The notes under the pieces are model-generated. The model ran no database searches and was not told where the DNA came from. It saw nothing but the letters and a program-made list of their open reading frames with translations. A stretch of 64,000 nt of DNA from Hypomesus transpacificus (taxonomy: Eukaryota > Chordata > Actinopteri > Osmeriformes > Osmeridae), in contig NC_061061.1 in assembly GCF_021917145.1 (NCBI RefSeq), positions 4,287,390 to 4,351,389 of the forward strand. Reading direction: 5' to 3'. The translations under genes were made by a program, and so were the position numbers. Of the stretch, positions 1 to 11,460 are shown one piece after another. Position 1 is the stretch's first letter, and each line of letters opens with the position of its first letter.

Positions 1-2070
1 GTCTAATGTGAAAAATAGGCCTTAACATAACAACAACAGAAGCGACTACAACCTCAGTAATAATAGCCACGTTAACGCTGGCATGTAAAATAAGTTGTCG
101 CCAATGTCGTCAATGATCAAAATAAACAATTTACTGTTGGCGCAATGAAAAGTTAACTTTTCAGTAAATCTAACCTGCAAAGACTGACTTCAGCACCATG
201 GAGAGCAGCACCAAAACTTGCACTGGAACGCCAAGTTCCCAATACTGTCTGTTGTAATGCAATCCATTCCTGAATGTGTTTTCCGTTGCTTCAGTAACTG
301 AAATATCCAATTGTCACAATTGGTATTCTTTTAACTGGCATTACAGCCAGTATAGTAACCGTATAGCTTACATTATCTATTAAGACAAATGTGAGCAAAG
401 TAATAAGTGTAATGAGATCAGTTCCTTTTCCGTTCTATGACCTAATTTCCTCTAGGAATAAGGTCAGTACTAACTAACCCTTTTCTGATTAACAGCTTGA
501 TTATTAGCCTATATGCATTTCAAAACACACTTTCTGTGAATGGAGACTTTTGCATGCACATAGGCTACTAATGAAGCAGGTTAATGCTGGTGTGACCAGG
601 GGACTTGGTGCCATGCATTCATACAGTAGTTAGATGCAGTGGAGGAACATGAGTAAAGTAACAAGACACCTACACTGAGGTAAATGTGTCATCAGACTCT
701 GACCTCTGGGCCTGCTTGGGTTTCAGTCGTTGCTGAGGCTCTGCAGACCTCTTTGTGCTATTTCACCAAACTGTGACCCTCTATCATTATCATGATTGAC
801 AGCTGATGACACCACACTCTTGGTATTCTGCAGTGATTGCTCTCTCAGGGCTATCAAACATTTTGCTGTGGCCATACGCTTTAAATCTATTTGTTCTTTC
901 TCCCTCACTTCTCTTCCATGACAGGATATGACTAATTCCTCAACAAATGTGGCATAGCTGACAGTATAACAGCAGCCAGCGTGCCTCAATGGAAAAATGA
1001 AGGGGGCTGATTACAGTGGGTGCCTCATGCAGTCCTCAAGGTCTCACACCCCCATCTCCTACCACAGGTCCACATGAAACCGTGTGCTCACACAGCCATA
1101 ATGAGCTTGCAATGGATAGGGTGTCACTCAACCAGATCCTGTTGCTTGTTGTCCAGTCGTCACAATGGCCAGTCTAGGGATCCAAGCACACAGACACACA
1201 GGGAAGGGTTTGTTCCCGTTTACCATTCAAACCGCCCCTGATCCACCTGAACCAAGAGGACAACCTGCCCCTGCCGGAAGACCTGCTCCAGCATCAAGGG
1301 ATGCTCTCCCCCTCAGAGCCCCATCACTTCGGGACTACATCTCCCTCCTCCAACGGCTGAAAGAGGAGACATCCTGTGCCCTTTTACTCTGACAGGAATA
1401 TATATATATGGGGAAGGAACAACCATGGTATAAGCTGCACTTTTCTCCTTATCTACAACTGGCTCTTCACCACTGACACGGTAAGACAACATGGAAATGT
1501 AGCTCCCTTTTGATGACATGACACGACAGAACATTACATTCCGGTCTTCATAAACTTAAAAATTGCGGTGAAAAAGGTGCCATACTAAGGTAGTCTGCCC
1601 TTGAAATTTGTACAGGTCAAAACAGATCATGCTGATTAGCCTTTGTTTTATCATAACAACCTAAGTGGTGTCATTCACAATAACCCTAGGCATGCTTTAA
1701 GTCATATTCATCGATCAATTTATTCCTTTGACTTTTCATCACCAAAATAATACTCTAATCACTTAACAACTTGAATCCCCCTGTAAGATCATTCTCCCAA
1801 AGCTTCACGTAAGATAAAACTCCCACCAACACTTGATATTATGGAACTGGTACGAATTTACACAAACATCTTCAGCAATCAAATTCACAATAAGACAAAT
1901 GAGAACACCCAGTCAAAGACCCTATTGGTGCAAGTCTGAAAACCCCCAATGTTCATCTCAGCATCAGAGGTTCTCATCCTTCTCCATACTGTCTTCCAGA
2001 GAGCACAGCAGAGTTCCAGGTCTACGTTAGGTATTCAGGCACAGACAGACCTGGGAGACCTAGAAGCCAG
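1..2070. other. Upstream/intergenic sequence, no supported gene
   Basis: AT-rich sequence with no exon that I can tie to a known protein. Several short open frames exist (for example 723-989 on the minus strand and 1165-1392 on the plus strand), but none shows family similarity or convincing splice sites. It may contain the promoter and 5' untranslated sequence of spmip4, or a further N-terminal exon. A short (CA)n run lies just downstream at about 2222-2242. Confidence 0.5.
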
Positions 2071-2162
2071 ATGGCATCCAGTAGCTCCCAGACGAGTCAT
2101 CACATCCCGGCCGTCGTCAAGGGTCATCGCCACTTCAGCTATGGAGGCGCAGCCCTGCCTGA
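2071..2162 (+). CDS. spmip4: Probable first coding exon of spmip4
   Basis: From the ATG at 2071 the frame reads MASSSSQ... through KGHRHFSYGG and ends GGAALPE. Joined to 8833 (acceptor ...TTCAG) it continues NVTIRQFYDIT. This lines up without a gap with human C7orf31, GKGHQHYGFGG followed by the QFYYLT segment, and the phase (2+1) fits. The donor is GTACTC, a poor match to GTRAGT, and the open frame runs on to a stop at about 2200 if unspliced. More coding sequence could lie upstream, because the human protein has about 80 residues before this segment. Confidence 0.55.
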
Positions 2163-5100
2163 GTACTCAGAAATCCCTCTACCATGAGCCTGGGGGACTC
2201 AGGAGCATTACCCAACCATCAACACACACACACACACACTACACCAGTGGCGGCTGGGGAAATTGGGGAGGACAGGAAGAAAACCAACCCACTGCATCAT
2301 GTTATTTTACACTAGTTGGCTATTTCTACTTTCTTACGTTTAAGTTATGTCATGTTCAAGTGTAGCAATAATCCAACTAGCAACTTAATGCAAATTTACT
2401 ATACAACTAAGGAAAGGTAATGCACCCTAAATGTATCCCCATCTTATATATATATATATATTAGGCTTGTATTACAACACAAAGGATATATTGTGTATAA
2501 TTATGTCAAGTTGGATGTCCAACAAGCTTGATCCTTTCCTTTGCTGCGTAATCCAAGCCAAATAATCCACAAGTGATTCTTCCCCGTCCCACTCAATGCG
2601 TCAATGCCTTTCTGTGACCAATAACAGATTAGCATGAAAAAAAGAAAGTACATTAAATTGATTTAAGAGATCCCGCCTTAGCGCTCTTTATACCAGAGGA
2701 CAGCAGAAGCCCGTCCTCATTTTCCTCCCTCCTTCACGCAGCCCTTTCCCCACTGCCTGTAGGTGACATTGTTAAAGCATTTTAATCAACATTTCAATAA
2801 CTAGTACATAGTGTCCATGATACAGTTGGTGCTTAAGATGTCATCGAAACATACAAATACAGATTACTTGAACTGTAAATAGTTTACAGTGCCAGTGTTA
2901 AAATTGGTGGCACACAAACACAGATTCCAGGAATTATACATCGGGCACAGTGCCCGCGATGATGTCGCTGACACACATATTTCTGGAATTATAGAGAAAG
3001 TGCAGTGCCCGTAATGCAGCTGGTGATGACAGTTCTTCTCAGGGGCTTTGGTACCTATATTTCTCAGATCACAATTGAAATTCTCTGTCATCTATGAAGT
3101 GCTTGTTCAATGTCCACGTTTAGTCACTTATGCACATCATAAAAGCTTTTTCTCATTATTTTAAAGAAATTGCCAATGCTCTAGTTCATTCGTGCAAATG
3201 ATAATTAAACCTTCATTTGTCTGCTGTTTGCTACGTCATCAATTGATAATGTTATCTTGATCAAAATGTATTATATTAGTACGCTGTTAAATTATCTTAC
3301 CACAACAAACATCTATAGGCTACATTTAGTTCATAACTAAATGTAGTTCATTCACCAATCAGCGCTTACATGTGGCTATACAGTTCTGCCAAAGTTTGCT
3401 ATGTTTACAGAAACGTTTGTATTTTTTACTTATAAACATAGCATTGTAAAATAGCCTTGTATTTCCTGTATCACATTCGCATAAATAAGACATAACAACT
3501 GACCGAGGAGACTACATTTGTACAAACATTGTTCCTGTCGTAGGCCCGTTTGTGGATTGCTATGTCCATGCCTCAAGAAAACGACCAAGGAGGGTAAAGT
3601 GGTAGGAACAGTGCCCATGTCCGTGATGCAGCTCTTTATAATGTTGTTGCACATTTGCAATGTGCAGGCAGTTTTCACATCAATAAACACATTAATTTAT
3701 GTAACAAAATCCACTGATCTATACTGAATGTAGCCTACTTTATATTGTCGTTCGGTTAAATAGCCAGGAGTTCAAGAAAACCCTTTGATAGCATGATTTA
3801 TATGCCAGCAGTCAACACTGCTAACCTGGCCATACCCAGCTAACACATTTACGTTGCCCTGACGTTGTCGCAACGTCACGCGATGACCAAACATACGTTG
3901 CCGCAACGTCTTTGGCGACGTTGCGGGACCGTGCATCTGTGGGGCGCCAGTAGGTTGCCGCAACGTCATCTTGTGACGTTGCCAGTCCGTAACCGCGACG
4001 TCGTGGCAACGTTAATTTTCCGACGTTGCCAGTCCGTAACCGCAACGTCGTGGCAACGTTATTTTCCGACGTTGCCAGTCCGTAACCGCAACCTCCTAGC
4101 AACGTAATTTTCTGACGTTGCCAGTCCGTAACCGCGACGTCGTCGCAACGTTATTTTCCGACGTTGCCAGTCGGTAACCGCAACCTCCTAGCAACGTTGT
4201 TTTGGGACGTTGCCAATCCGTAACCGCGACGTCGTGGCAACGTTATTTTCCGACGTTGCCAGTCGGTAACCGCGACCTCCTAGCAACGTTGTTTTGTGAC
4301 GTTGCCAGTCCGTAACGGCGACCTCCTAGCAACGTAATTTTGTGACGTTGCTAGTCCGTAACTGCAACGTCAACAATTTACTTAATTATGAAGTAACCTA
4401 TATTTCATATGCAGACCTCATTTGCCCAGAAGGCTACTTGTTTTGGTATAATAGATAGCCAACGTTGGGAGGAATATGTTTGTGTGATGTGTAGCCTGAC
4501 TCAAGCTAAATCATAAACGAGGCAGCATTTCAGAATCATAAAGTGTTTTAATCGCCATGAAAGTTTGCACAGACAAGGAATTTACTTTGGCAGGAAGGTA
4601 TATACATTCACCATATAGGAATCCTAAATATGTGGTCTACCTATACTAAAGGGGAGTCAGATGGCTGATCGGTTGGGAAATCAGGCTATTAAATCAGAAG
4701 GTTGCCAAATGATGTGTCCTTGGGCAAGGCACTTCACCTTACTTTCCTCCAGGGAATATCCCTGTACTTAATGTAAATAAGAGCGTCTGCTAAAATGACA
4801 ATGCACAAAGTATGCATGTAACATTTACAATTAAAAAACTAAAATGGCCAAAATATATACATACGTGATAAAAAGTGCCACTGCAAAACAAACACTGCAA
4901 AACAAAAACTGCAAAGAAAAAAACACTGCAAAACAAACACTGCAAAACAAAAGTGCCTAACAAACAAAGTGCAAAAAATGAATTAAAATCTTCTTCCAGT
5001 CCCCGCTATGAGTTCTGTCTGTTGGCCCTGACAAGGAAGCACAAAATAAGTTAGTGTTCGATTAACATAATCGCACGTGTGAAAAGGGGCTATACAAGTC

Positions 5101-8100
5101 ATTAAAAAAATCACATCTAAAATAATATACGTCATCAATTAAAATATTATGTGATTCTAGATTTGTGTCATAGCCATGTGAAACATTGGATATGGAAGTT
5201 GCAAACATGATTCATTCACCTGGCTGGTTTTGAATGGGCTGCCGGGGTGTGTTTGAGTGTTTCCTCTATGCGGAGCTCCACAGCTTTCTCTCCCAGTCCC
5301 GTCTTCTACTTCATCACAGCGTCTGGAATTAGAAGTCATGAACTTATCGTCAGCACCAATGTGAACGCTGAATGCGTGTAAGCCATAGTTTGTGGGATCT
5401 CCAAACACTTACCGCTCTCTTTCGCAACTCCAGCACCTTAAAGCGCTCCTCAAGGTCTTGAAGTTCAGCCTGTGTTTGGGCCACCTGTAGGTCCATCACT
5501 GGCACCTCTTCAGTGTGTCTGCCCTGTGGTCGCCTGAACAGGAGAGCCTCTCGCTGGTTCTCTTCCAATGTCTCCATCTTCCGGAGCATAACCTGTAATG
5601 TGTCTGTAATTAAAGACAAGTAAAACAAGTTTACAAGAGTTTGCATGATTGGCATACACTGTGGTTCTTCTAGATTAGCTGTAACATTGATGTACATAAC
5701 AAATGTTACCTTGATTGGTCTTTGCCCAAGATGGTACAGCTGAATGGGGTATACAAAGCATTAGTAAGACAACATTTGTTGTTTTGACAAATATGTTTCC
5801 CCCCACGATCAGAACAACTTAAGTATGCCTTACAATTAGGTATGCCTTACAATGGCAATGGTATGAGTATTTTTTTGAGTGTCTTATATTTGCACTTGCC
5901 TGGCTGCCAGCTGTTTTCCGGGGCACCCTATGGGTTCTCCTCCACCAGACCAGAGTTGACACCTAGAGGTATGGCATCTGGTGATGCAAACGTTTTAAGT
6001 CATACTTTTGCTTCAAAGCATAGCCTTTAGGGTTGCCATGGCTCATACAATTATTGTCACTATTATAAACGGTCATTCATTACTTTACCATAATTTCCAA
6101 GGGACACAGTACTTGTGATGGTGGTCGGATCACCTGTACAGAAATGAAAGTGGAATGTAGTTTACGTACATAGTAGCCTATTAGTATATTGATATAGAAG
6201 AAGCATCGCACATATGTGATCGTTCGAAAGCAGGGCCCCACAGCGTAGCATCGCACATGTGTGATTCTGAACATTCCAACCAACTATTTTCCGATGGGCA
6301 GAAACTATATGATAAACACTACAGTATGGCTTCAAAATGTACAATTAGTAGGCTAACAAGTAACACTAGCAAGTAGTAGCATTGGTACGAGTATTATCTT
6401 AGGTTGCTAGGTAACGGAAGCTAATTAAAGCTACATACCTTCCGTTTTGGAAAAATAACTCACGTACTCTGGTGAAAGTGTCTGAAATATTTAGAACTCA
6501 CGCATCTAAAGGTTAAAACGAATACACTTATCCAAAAACAAATGTCATGTACAAATTGGAAGAATTAGTGACATGTTACTTTTACAGACGCCATTGCTGT
6601 GCATGCCATGACCGACTGTGAACGTGATCAGCCACGCGCTAGCGTCTTTGAAAATTCAGGGCTAGCTAACTAAATAAACTATTTTGGGACAAGGTTTTCT
6701 AACAGTTCTGAACTTTTATTTTCACTGATTCTTTTGAGGGTGATTTTTGAGACTCTAAACTTTGATAACATGTATGCATTTTCAGTATTTCAAAACAACT
6801 TTCTGGAGGGTTTAACCTAGCTAGCGAAATTCTAACGTAGGCCTACTAGTAAACAATGTGAATCTGATATAACGCTATAAACAACTCAATTTCAAACCTA
6901 TATGCCCCATCCAATTTCTAAAAATATGTTTATATATTTAAAACTATGTCTGTAAAGAAACTCACATTTGAAGTAACTTATTTCCAGGTAAAATCCATTG
7001 TGTGAAAGACGGTAGGACCCCGGCAAAAACTGTTTAGGAAGCCCAGTTTCAGCTATGCCTTGAAATGGGCATGCGCAAAGTTGTTGCTCAGGGGCAGACT
7101 GAGGGGCAGGTTTGCTAAGGAAGAATTGTAATATTCTGTGATGACTTGTCTTTGAAAATGAAACTCTTAAGAGTCGCTTACCTTTTGGTCACATTTAACA
7201 ATTTTGTAGGCCTATTACAAAACTATTGGAGCACAAATTTGCATGTCATACAGCTTTGGTGTGCTATAGCCTACAAATAATGTTTGCTTAATCATGTTAC
7301 TCATCACACATTGATTGCTTTTGTACATGTTTATAGTAAAGAATGAAAGACCAAATTATATTCCACATTCTGTCTTTTTTAATTTACGATGTGTCTGCAT
7401 ATGAGAACATTGATGACCAATGACCTGCTGGGGCTGAGCAGCACATGAATTACATGCAGTGTCTACATTTATATATATAAACCACTATATTGCACTCAAG
7501 ATCCGTTGTCCTGCGACAAAAATAAGGTAACCAGCCGACCAAGGGACGACGTCGCGGCAACGTTGTCCACGGGTCTAAAAATAAGGTAACCAGCCGACCA
7601 AGGTACAACGTCGCGGCAACGTTGTCCACGGGACCAAAATTAACGTAACCAGCCGACCAAGGTACAACGTCGCGGCAACGTTGTCCATGGGACCAAAAAA
7701 TAAGGTAACCAGCTGACCAAGGTACAACGTCGCGGCAACGTTGCCCACGGACCTAAAAATGACGTTACCAGCCGACCAAGGTACGACGTCGCGGCAACGT
7801 TGTCCATGGGACCAAAAAATAACGTAACCAGCCGACCAAGGTACAACGTCGCGGCAACGTTGCCCACGGACCTAGAAATGACGTTACCAGCGGACCAAGG
7901 TATGACGTCGCGGCAACGTCGCCCACTGGTCTAAAAATAACGTAACCAGCGGACCAAGGTACGACGTCGCGGCAACGTTGCCCACTGGTCTAAAAATAAC
8001 GTAACCAGCCGACCAAGGAACGACGTCGTGGCAACGTTGCCCATGGGACCAACTGGCAACATTCCCTTTATAACGTTGCTACGACGTTGCCACGACGTTG

Positions 8101-11100
8101 CCAGAAGGTAACGTCGCGGGTTACCAACTGAGCACTTACTGGCAACGTTGCCGCAACGTCATGTGTTAGCTGGGTATCGGTTATAAAAAGCGAATTCACT
8201 TCTAAATAACAGTAGTTATAGGGTACCCAAAAACGTATTTGTGAATTGTCAATTGAAAGGTTGTAAAATTCCAGAGCAAAGAGAGCAAGCCAAACTGGCG
8301 GCAACATATTTTTATAAAGTGTCGAAAAGCTTATCCAAACAACGTCAATCGTGGCACTGCACTCTATTGGATTATAAAATGGACACACGCAAAATATGAA
8401 TACTGCATAGTGCCTGGTTTTTCCAGATAATCCTGGGAAACTCGCTGCCCTAAAATCCCATTCACACAGATAGACAGACAGATACACATATTCACACACA
8501 CCTACACACCCACACAGATATTCCTAGCATTATTAGAGAGATGAATTTTTTCCAAAGAGAGAAATTATTTGATAAATTGTACTAAGATTTGATAATGGTT
8601 ATTTCAACCTTTTTATATTTTGATTTTTTTTCCTGCCTTAAAAAAATTGAGGAACAACCTCCTCTGCCTCTATAGACCAGCCTCCACTGCTGTACACATT
8701 ACAGTAAATTACATTACAGTATATCCCCTTCAATCCATGTTTCTAAGACTCTATAACTTCGGAGGTTATGTGTAAAGTACATAAGAGTATAAACATTTTA
8801 TAATTCTGATTGAAATACATTTGCCCGTTCAGGAATGTTACCATTCGGCAGTTCTACGACATCACTCCCACCAAAAGAAGTAACGTCCGCCTTAATGATG
8901 AACTGTAAGTTGATTTTTGCTGTTGCAGCACAGTAAACTGATTGACGTTTTCAAGCTTCACATAATTCACATATGTATGTGACACAAACTTACACGTACA
9001 CATTATTTGTATTGTACAGTTTGGTGTTAATAATGCACATTTACATCCATAGTATTCCCAAACCGACTGAAATCAACCTTGCGTAAGTATAGTATTATCA
9101 TAGCATAGATAGGTCATCTTTTTGTCTTTCATTTCTTCACATCGTCTCTAACACAGTCTCTTTCTCTGTACCAGAGAGAGGATGATCCAGGTTCCCATTC
9201 CAAAGGAACATCCGTATCAGTCCCACATCTCTCGCTTTGCCTTGTTTCCGACCTTCCACTCTCCAGACGACCCAGACACGGGCGTACGAGCTGCTTCCAG
9301 ACAACCCCTCAACCCCCTCATACCGTCTAGTGCTCCAGAAGTCACGGTGCTGAGCAAAACTAAAGGTGAGGATACTCAATCAAACAATCAATCACTTTAT
9401 TTACAAAGCACAATTAAACACAACTTCCGTTGACCAATGTGCTATACAGAGTGCTAAAATAAGACCACAACACAAGACACAGACAAACAGAAGAACCGCA
9501 TCAACATTCATTTTTTATAAGACAAATACTGTGTGGTAGAGAGAGACACATGTAGAGATAGAGACAGGGAGAGAGAAATCTCTCATGTTTTAAGATGAGT
9601 ACCTCATCTCAGGTGGTCCATACCGTAATGAAGTGTTGGCGGTGCCCATGACGGCCAGGAAGAAAGCCATGGCCTGGCCTGGGCAACATGGCTTCTTGGA
9701 TGTGAGCATGAACAGCGTCAACTGACTTAAAGGTACAATAACAGCCAATGTTTTCAGAATGAGGTGAAATGTCTTGTAACTTTCTCGTTCTGTCCACACA
9801 TTTGTTCCTCTGGGTGTTAGCACACCAAGCCAGTGACGGATGAGAGTCAGACGTTCTACCCCAAGCCCCTAAAGACAGTCCTCCCCAACTCCATCCTGCG
9901 AGACATGGACCTGACTTTGTCAGAACGGACAGCCAACATCCTCCATAATGTAGAGAAGTCATACTGGATCACCTCCTACCAGATGAACTTCACAGGTAGA
10001 GCTCCCACACAGACGACAAGGCAGAAACATTGGAAACATGGAAACTGTGGCGCTAAACAGACCGCAAAACCTTCTCACGTGTTCAAGGGAATGAAGTTGA
10101 AAGTTGTATTCTGGTGATCTTTCCTTCAGGGTCAGGACCCGCAAATCCCTTAAGGATGGATGACTTCCATGAAAAAAACATTGAAATGATATCTGGCAAC
10201 TTGACTCCATACAGTGCTCAGCTGGTACAGTATAAATACAATAAGAGCACATGAAATATAATGTACTGTGCATTACACCCCACACCACTTCCTCCCCAAC
10301 TGGTTGGTTAAACAATATTACTCTATGCTCCCTTGTAACTCTTAACCCGTGTTTGTCTTTCTCAGAGAGAACGATCCCATCCAGTCATGTTGCCCACCAT
10401 GCCAAGAGACGGCCGTGAGGCTAGAGTGAGGCAAGGACGCCGTGCTTTGAAAAGCACCTACTGCCCTCCTGCCCTCACCCTTGCCGAACCCCTGAATTCT
10501 AACCATATTTCCACCCAGAACGAAGAGCCTCTGGGAGCCCGGTCACAACATCCAGACCCCAGTGGGAAGAATGGCATTGCAGAGGAGATGAACGGTAGAC
10601 ACCCAGCCCTCAGCCCTGTTAGACCTGGGCAGGCAGACAGGTCTGGGATCAGGCCCAAGCATCTCCACGAGGCAGGACTGTGGTGTGAGACTTGTGGGGA
10701 AGAGAAATGTGTCTGTCAGGGCAGGGAGCCTCACGTGCGCAGGTCCGGTCCACAGAGCAGCCGGGCCACCAGAGCCTCCCTGGGAGCGGTGGAGAAGATT
10801 ACAGACACAGAACGCTCTCTGGCATTGTACAGCCGACAGCTGCCACGCTTCGTTCCTGAGATAGAGGGTGCCATAGTTGACACCCGTGAGGTGACTCGTT
10901 ATGAAGATGTTCCTCCAAGCAGGAATCACAATTATACACTGGGGGGCAACCCGTTCAGCCTGAGTGACCCAATGTTAGATACCGACAGAAAGGTAGTGAC
11001 ATTTGATAGTGAGGGTTCTTCAAAGCAAGTTGTAACAAACAACTGGCAAGATAGAGAGTTCCCACGCAGCATCTCCAACCCTTGCATCCAACCACGACCG

Positions 11101-11325
11101 CCTGCTCTGGCCTCTGCTCAGCTGGTGAGGAAGACTGGACGAGTGCCCCTGGGCCGCTCCCATTCATCCCTGCTGGAGCTCCAGGACTCATTCAGCAAGA
11201 CAGAGGTCCACCAGCGGCTCCACAGCACCCTCCAGGGGGCCACGGCGGACCTGCGCCTAAACACCTCCACTGGAAGGAAACACCAGTTCTATGATCTTAA
11301 TTGCTACTATTTTAATAATAACTGA
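2071..11325 (+). CDS. spmip4: Sperm microtubule inner protein 4 (C7orf31 orthologue)
   Basis: Proposed coding exons are 2071-2162, 8833-8904, 9053-9082, 9175-9365, 9613-9701, 9821-9995, 10130-10224 and 10366-11325 (TGA). All junctions keep phase, giving about 567 aa against about 590 in human. Similarity to C7orf31 runs the whole length: KGHRHFSYGG in exon 1, RQFYDIT in exon 2, EHPYQSHISRFALFPTF in exon 4, KAMAWPGQ in exon 5, FYPKPLKT and SYWITSY in exon 6, and LLELQDSFSKTE plus the C-terminal HQFYDLNCYYF. The family is reported as a microtubule inner protein of sperm axonemal doublets; that role comes from the family, not from this sequence. The last exon encodes 319 aa, including a poorly conserved, charged middle with a Cys-rich patch (WCETCGEEKCVC). 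Seven of the eight exons are secure; the first has a weak donor (GTACTC) and an uncertain start. The 6.7 kb first intron contains a DNA transposon. Confidence 0.8.
2222..2242. repeat. Short (CA)n microsatellite
   Basis: A simple ACACAC run just after the proposed first spmip4 exon. It has no coding value. Confidence 0.8.
2880..3060. repeat. Three diverged copies of a ~58 bp unit
   Basis: The word CAGTGCC recurs at about 2887, 2948 and 3003. Each copy is followed by similar GATG...CTG...GACAC sequence and a TTCTGGAATTATA-like segment. A related fragment appears near 3610. The copies are strongly diverged, so this is an old tandem duplication of unknown origin. Confidence 0.4.
3841..4375. repeat. 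Left minisatellite array, ~46 bp unit, ~9 copies
   Basis: The word GACGTTGCC starts at 3975, 4022, 4068, 4114, 4160, 4206, 4252, 4298 and 4344, a regular 46-47 bp spacing. Each unit has GACGTTGCCAGTCCGTAACC, then CGACGTCGTGGCAACGTT or a CCTCCTAGCAACGT variant, then a TTTTC/TTTTG linker. Units contain short palindromes (AACGTT, GACGTC) and several CpGs. Many CpGs survive intact, which suggests recent spread or little methylation decay. Confidence 0.9.
4651..4799 (+). mobile_element. tRNA-derived SINE (tRNA-Leu-like head)
   Basis: The head GGGAGTCAGATGGCTGATCGGTTGGG looks like a degenerate A box of a Leu-type tRNA. It is followed by GGTTGCCAAATG near the B box, TCCTTGGGCAAGGCACTTCACC, and the tail ending AAGAGCGTCTGCTAAAATGAC. 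This arrangement is typical of common fish SINEs. It lies inside the transposon, so it inserted into it or was carried by it. Confidence 0.75.
5410..5615 (-). CDS. Coiled-coil exon-like fragment inside the transposon
   Basis: On the minus strand a polypyrimidine/AG acceptor at about 5610 opens a frame reading LRKMETLEENQREALLF, then AQTQAELQDLEERFKVLE and ELRKRA. It is a clear heptad-like coiled coil and ends at a GTAAGT donor near 5410. Such coils are common at the C-terminus of transposon-encoded DNA-binding proteins in fish, but I cannot assign a family. Candidate continuation at 5230-5330 contains stops in the obvious frame, so the gene is probably incomplete. It could be the accessory protein of the host element or a decayed remnant. 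Confidence 0.45.
7513..8065. repeat. Right minisatellite array, ~59 bp unit, ~9 copies
   Basis: The phrase CCGACCAAGG (or a one-base variant) recurs at 7535, 7594, 7653, 7713, 7772, 7832, 7891, 7950 and 8009, spaced 59-60 bp. A unit holds CGACGTCGCGGCAACGTTG, a CCACGGG/CCATGGG spacer, and TAACGTAACCAGC. The unit differs from the left array but shares its GACGTC/GCAACGT vocabulary. Confidence 0.9.
8833..9365 (+). CDS. spmip4: spmip4 exons 2-4
   Basis: Exon 8833-8904 reads NVTIRQFYDITPTKRSNVRL. The tiny 30-nt exon 9053-9082 adds IPKPTEINL, and exon 9175-9365 adds the ERMIQVPIPKEHPY segment through to SKTK. All donors are GTAAGT/GTGAGG type and all acceptors end in AG. The short middle exon matches the human SLIPKPPN segment, which confirms it. 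An internal ATG lies at 9182, but the homologous upstream exons show it is not the start. Confidence 0.85.
9382..9475 (-). repeat. Fish interspersed repeat fragment (retroposon tail-like)
   Basis: CAATCAAACAATCAATCACTTTATTTACAAAGCAC followed by GTGCTATACAGAGTGCTAAAAT resembles the 3' end of a widespread fish retroposon in reverse orientation. It sits in the intron after exon 4 of spmip4. I cannot assign the family. Confidence 0.45.
10366..11325 (+). CDS. spmip4: spmip4 terminal coding exon
   Basis: After the acceptor ...TTTCTCAG the frame reads RERSHPVMLPTMPRD and stays open for 319 codons to TGA at 11323. The middle is low in conservation and rich in Arg, Ser and Pro. The final 60 residues are the best conserved part of the family (LLELQDSFSKTE, then GRKHQFYDLN and YYF). 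The exon is followed by a short 3' untranslated region. Confidence 0.85.
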   Translation, partial: RERSHPVMLPTMPRDGREARVRQGRRALKSTYCPPALTLAEPLNSNHISTQNEEPLGARSQHPDPSGKNGIAEEMNGRHPALSPVRPGQADRSGIRPKHLHEAGLWCETCGEEKCVCQGREPHVRRSGPQSSRATRASLGAVEKITDTERSLALYSRQLPRFVPEIEGAIVDTREVTRYEDVPPSRNHNYTLGGNPFSLSDPMLDTDRKVVTFDSEGSSKQVVTNNWQDREFPRSISNPCIQPRPPALASAQLVRKTGRVPLGRSHSSLLELQDSFSKTEVHQRLHSTLQGATADLRLNTSTGRKHQFYDLNCYYFNNN

Positions 11326-11460
11326 GTTGGGTACTTGTGTCATTTGACCCACAGAGGTCACCATTGTGGCAGTTTTTCTTCTTGTTTGGTAAACATAACC
11401 AGTATATCCAACACAATGCTATTCAGTTTCTTCTTTGCTGACTGTTTTTAAGGGATTTTC

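Larger units (their letters stand above)
3833..8176. mobile_element. 4.3 kb DNA transposon with minisatellite ends
   Basis: The two ends are inverted repeats: TACCCAGCTAACACAT at 3833 and its complement ending GCTGGGTA at 8176. Both are followed inward by ACGTTGC-rich sequence. The outermost TA may be a 2-bp target duplication (TA-CCCAGC...GCTGGG-TA) or part of the repeat. Just inside each end lies a tandem array, of ~46 bp units on the left and ~59 bp units on the right. The 3.1 kb interior carries a tRNA-derived SINE and a minus-strand coiled-coil reading frame. No transposase catalytic core is recognisable, so the superfamily is left open. It sits inside the first intron of spmip4. Confidence 0.75.

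Noticed and set aside
723..989. 88-codon minus-strand open frame
   Set aside because: No recognisable family and no supporting splice signals; length is within chance.
1243..1345. Possible upstream spmip4 exon (frame with NLPLPEDLLQHQ and EPHHFG)
   Set aside because: The resemblance to the human PISLPED segment is weak, there is no GT donor at the right place and the acceptor is unclear.
3841..8065. Regular direct repeats with spacers resembling a CRISPR array
   Set aside because: The units are contiguous minisatellites in vertebrate DNA, with no unique spacers and no cas genes.
7640..8499. Open frames through the right minisatellite
   Set aside because: A repeat unit length divisible by three at some spacings keeps frames open; there is no protein similarity.
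9182..9184. ATG as the spmip4 start
   Set aside because: Upstream exons 8833-8904 and 9053-9082 are homologous to C7orf31 and join in phase, so this Met is internal.
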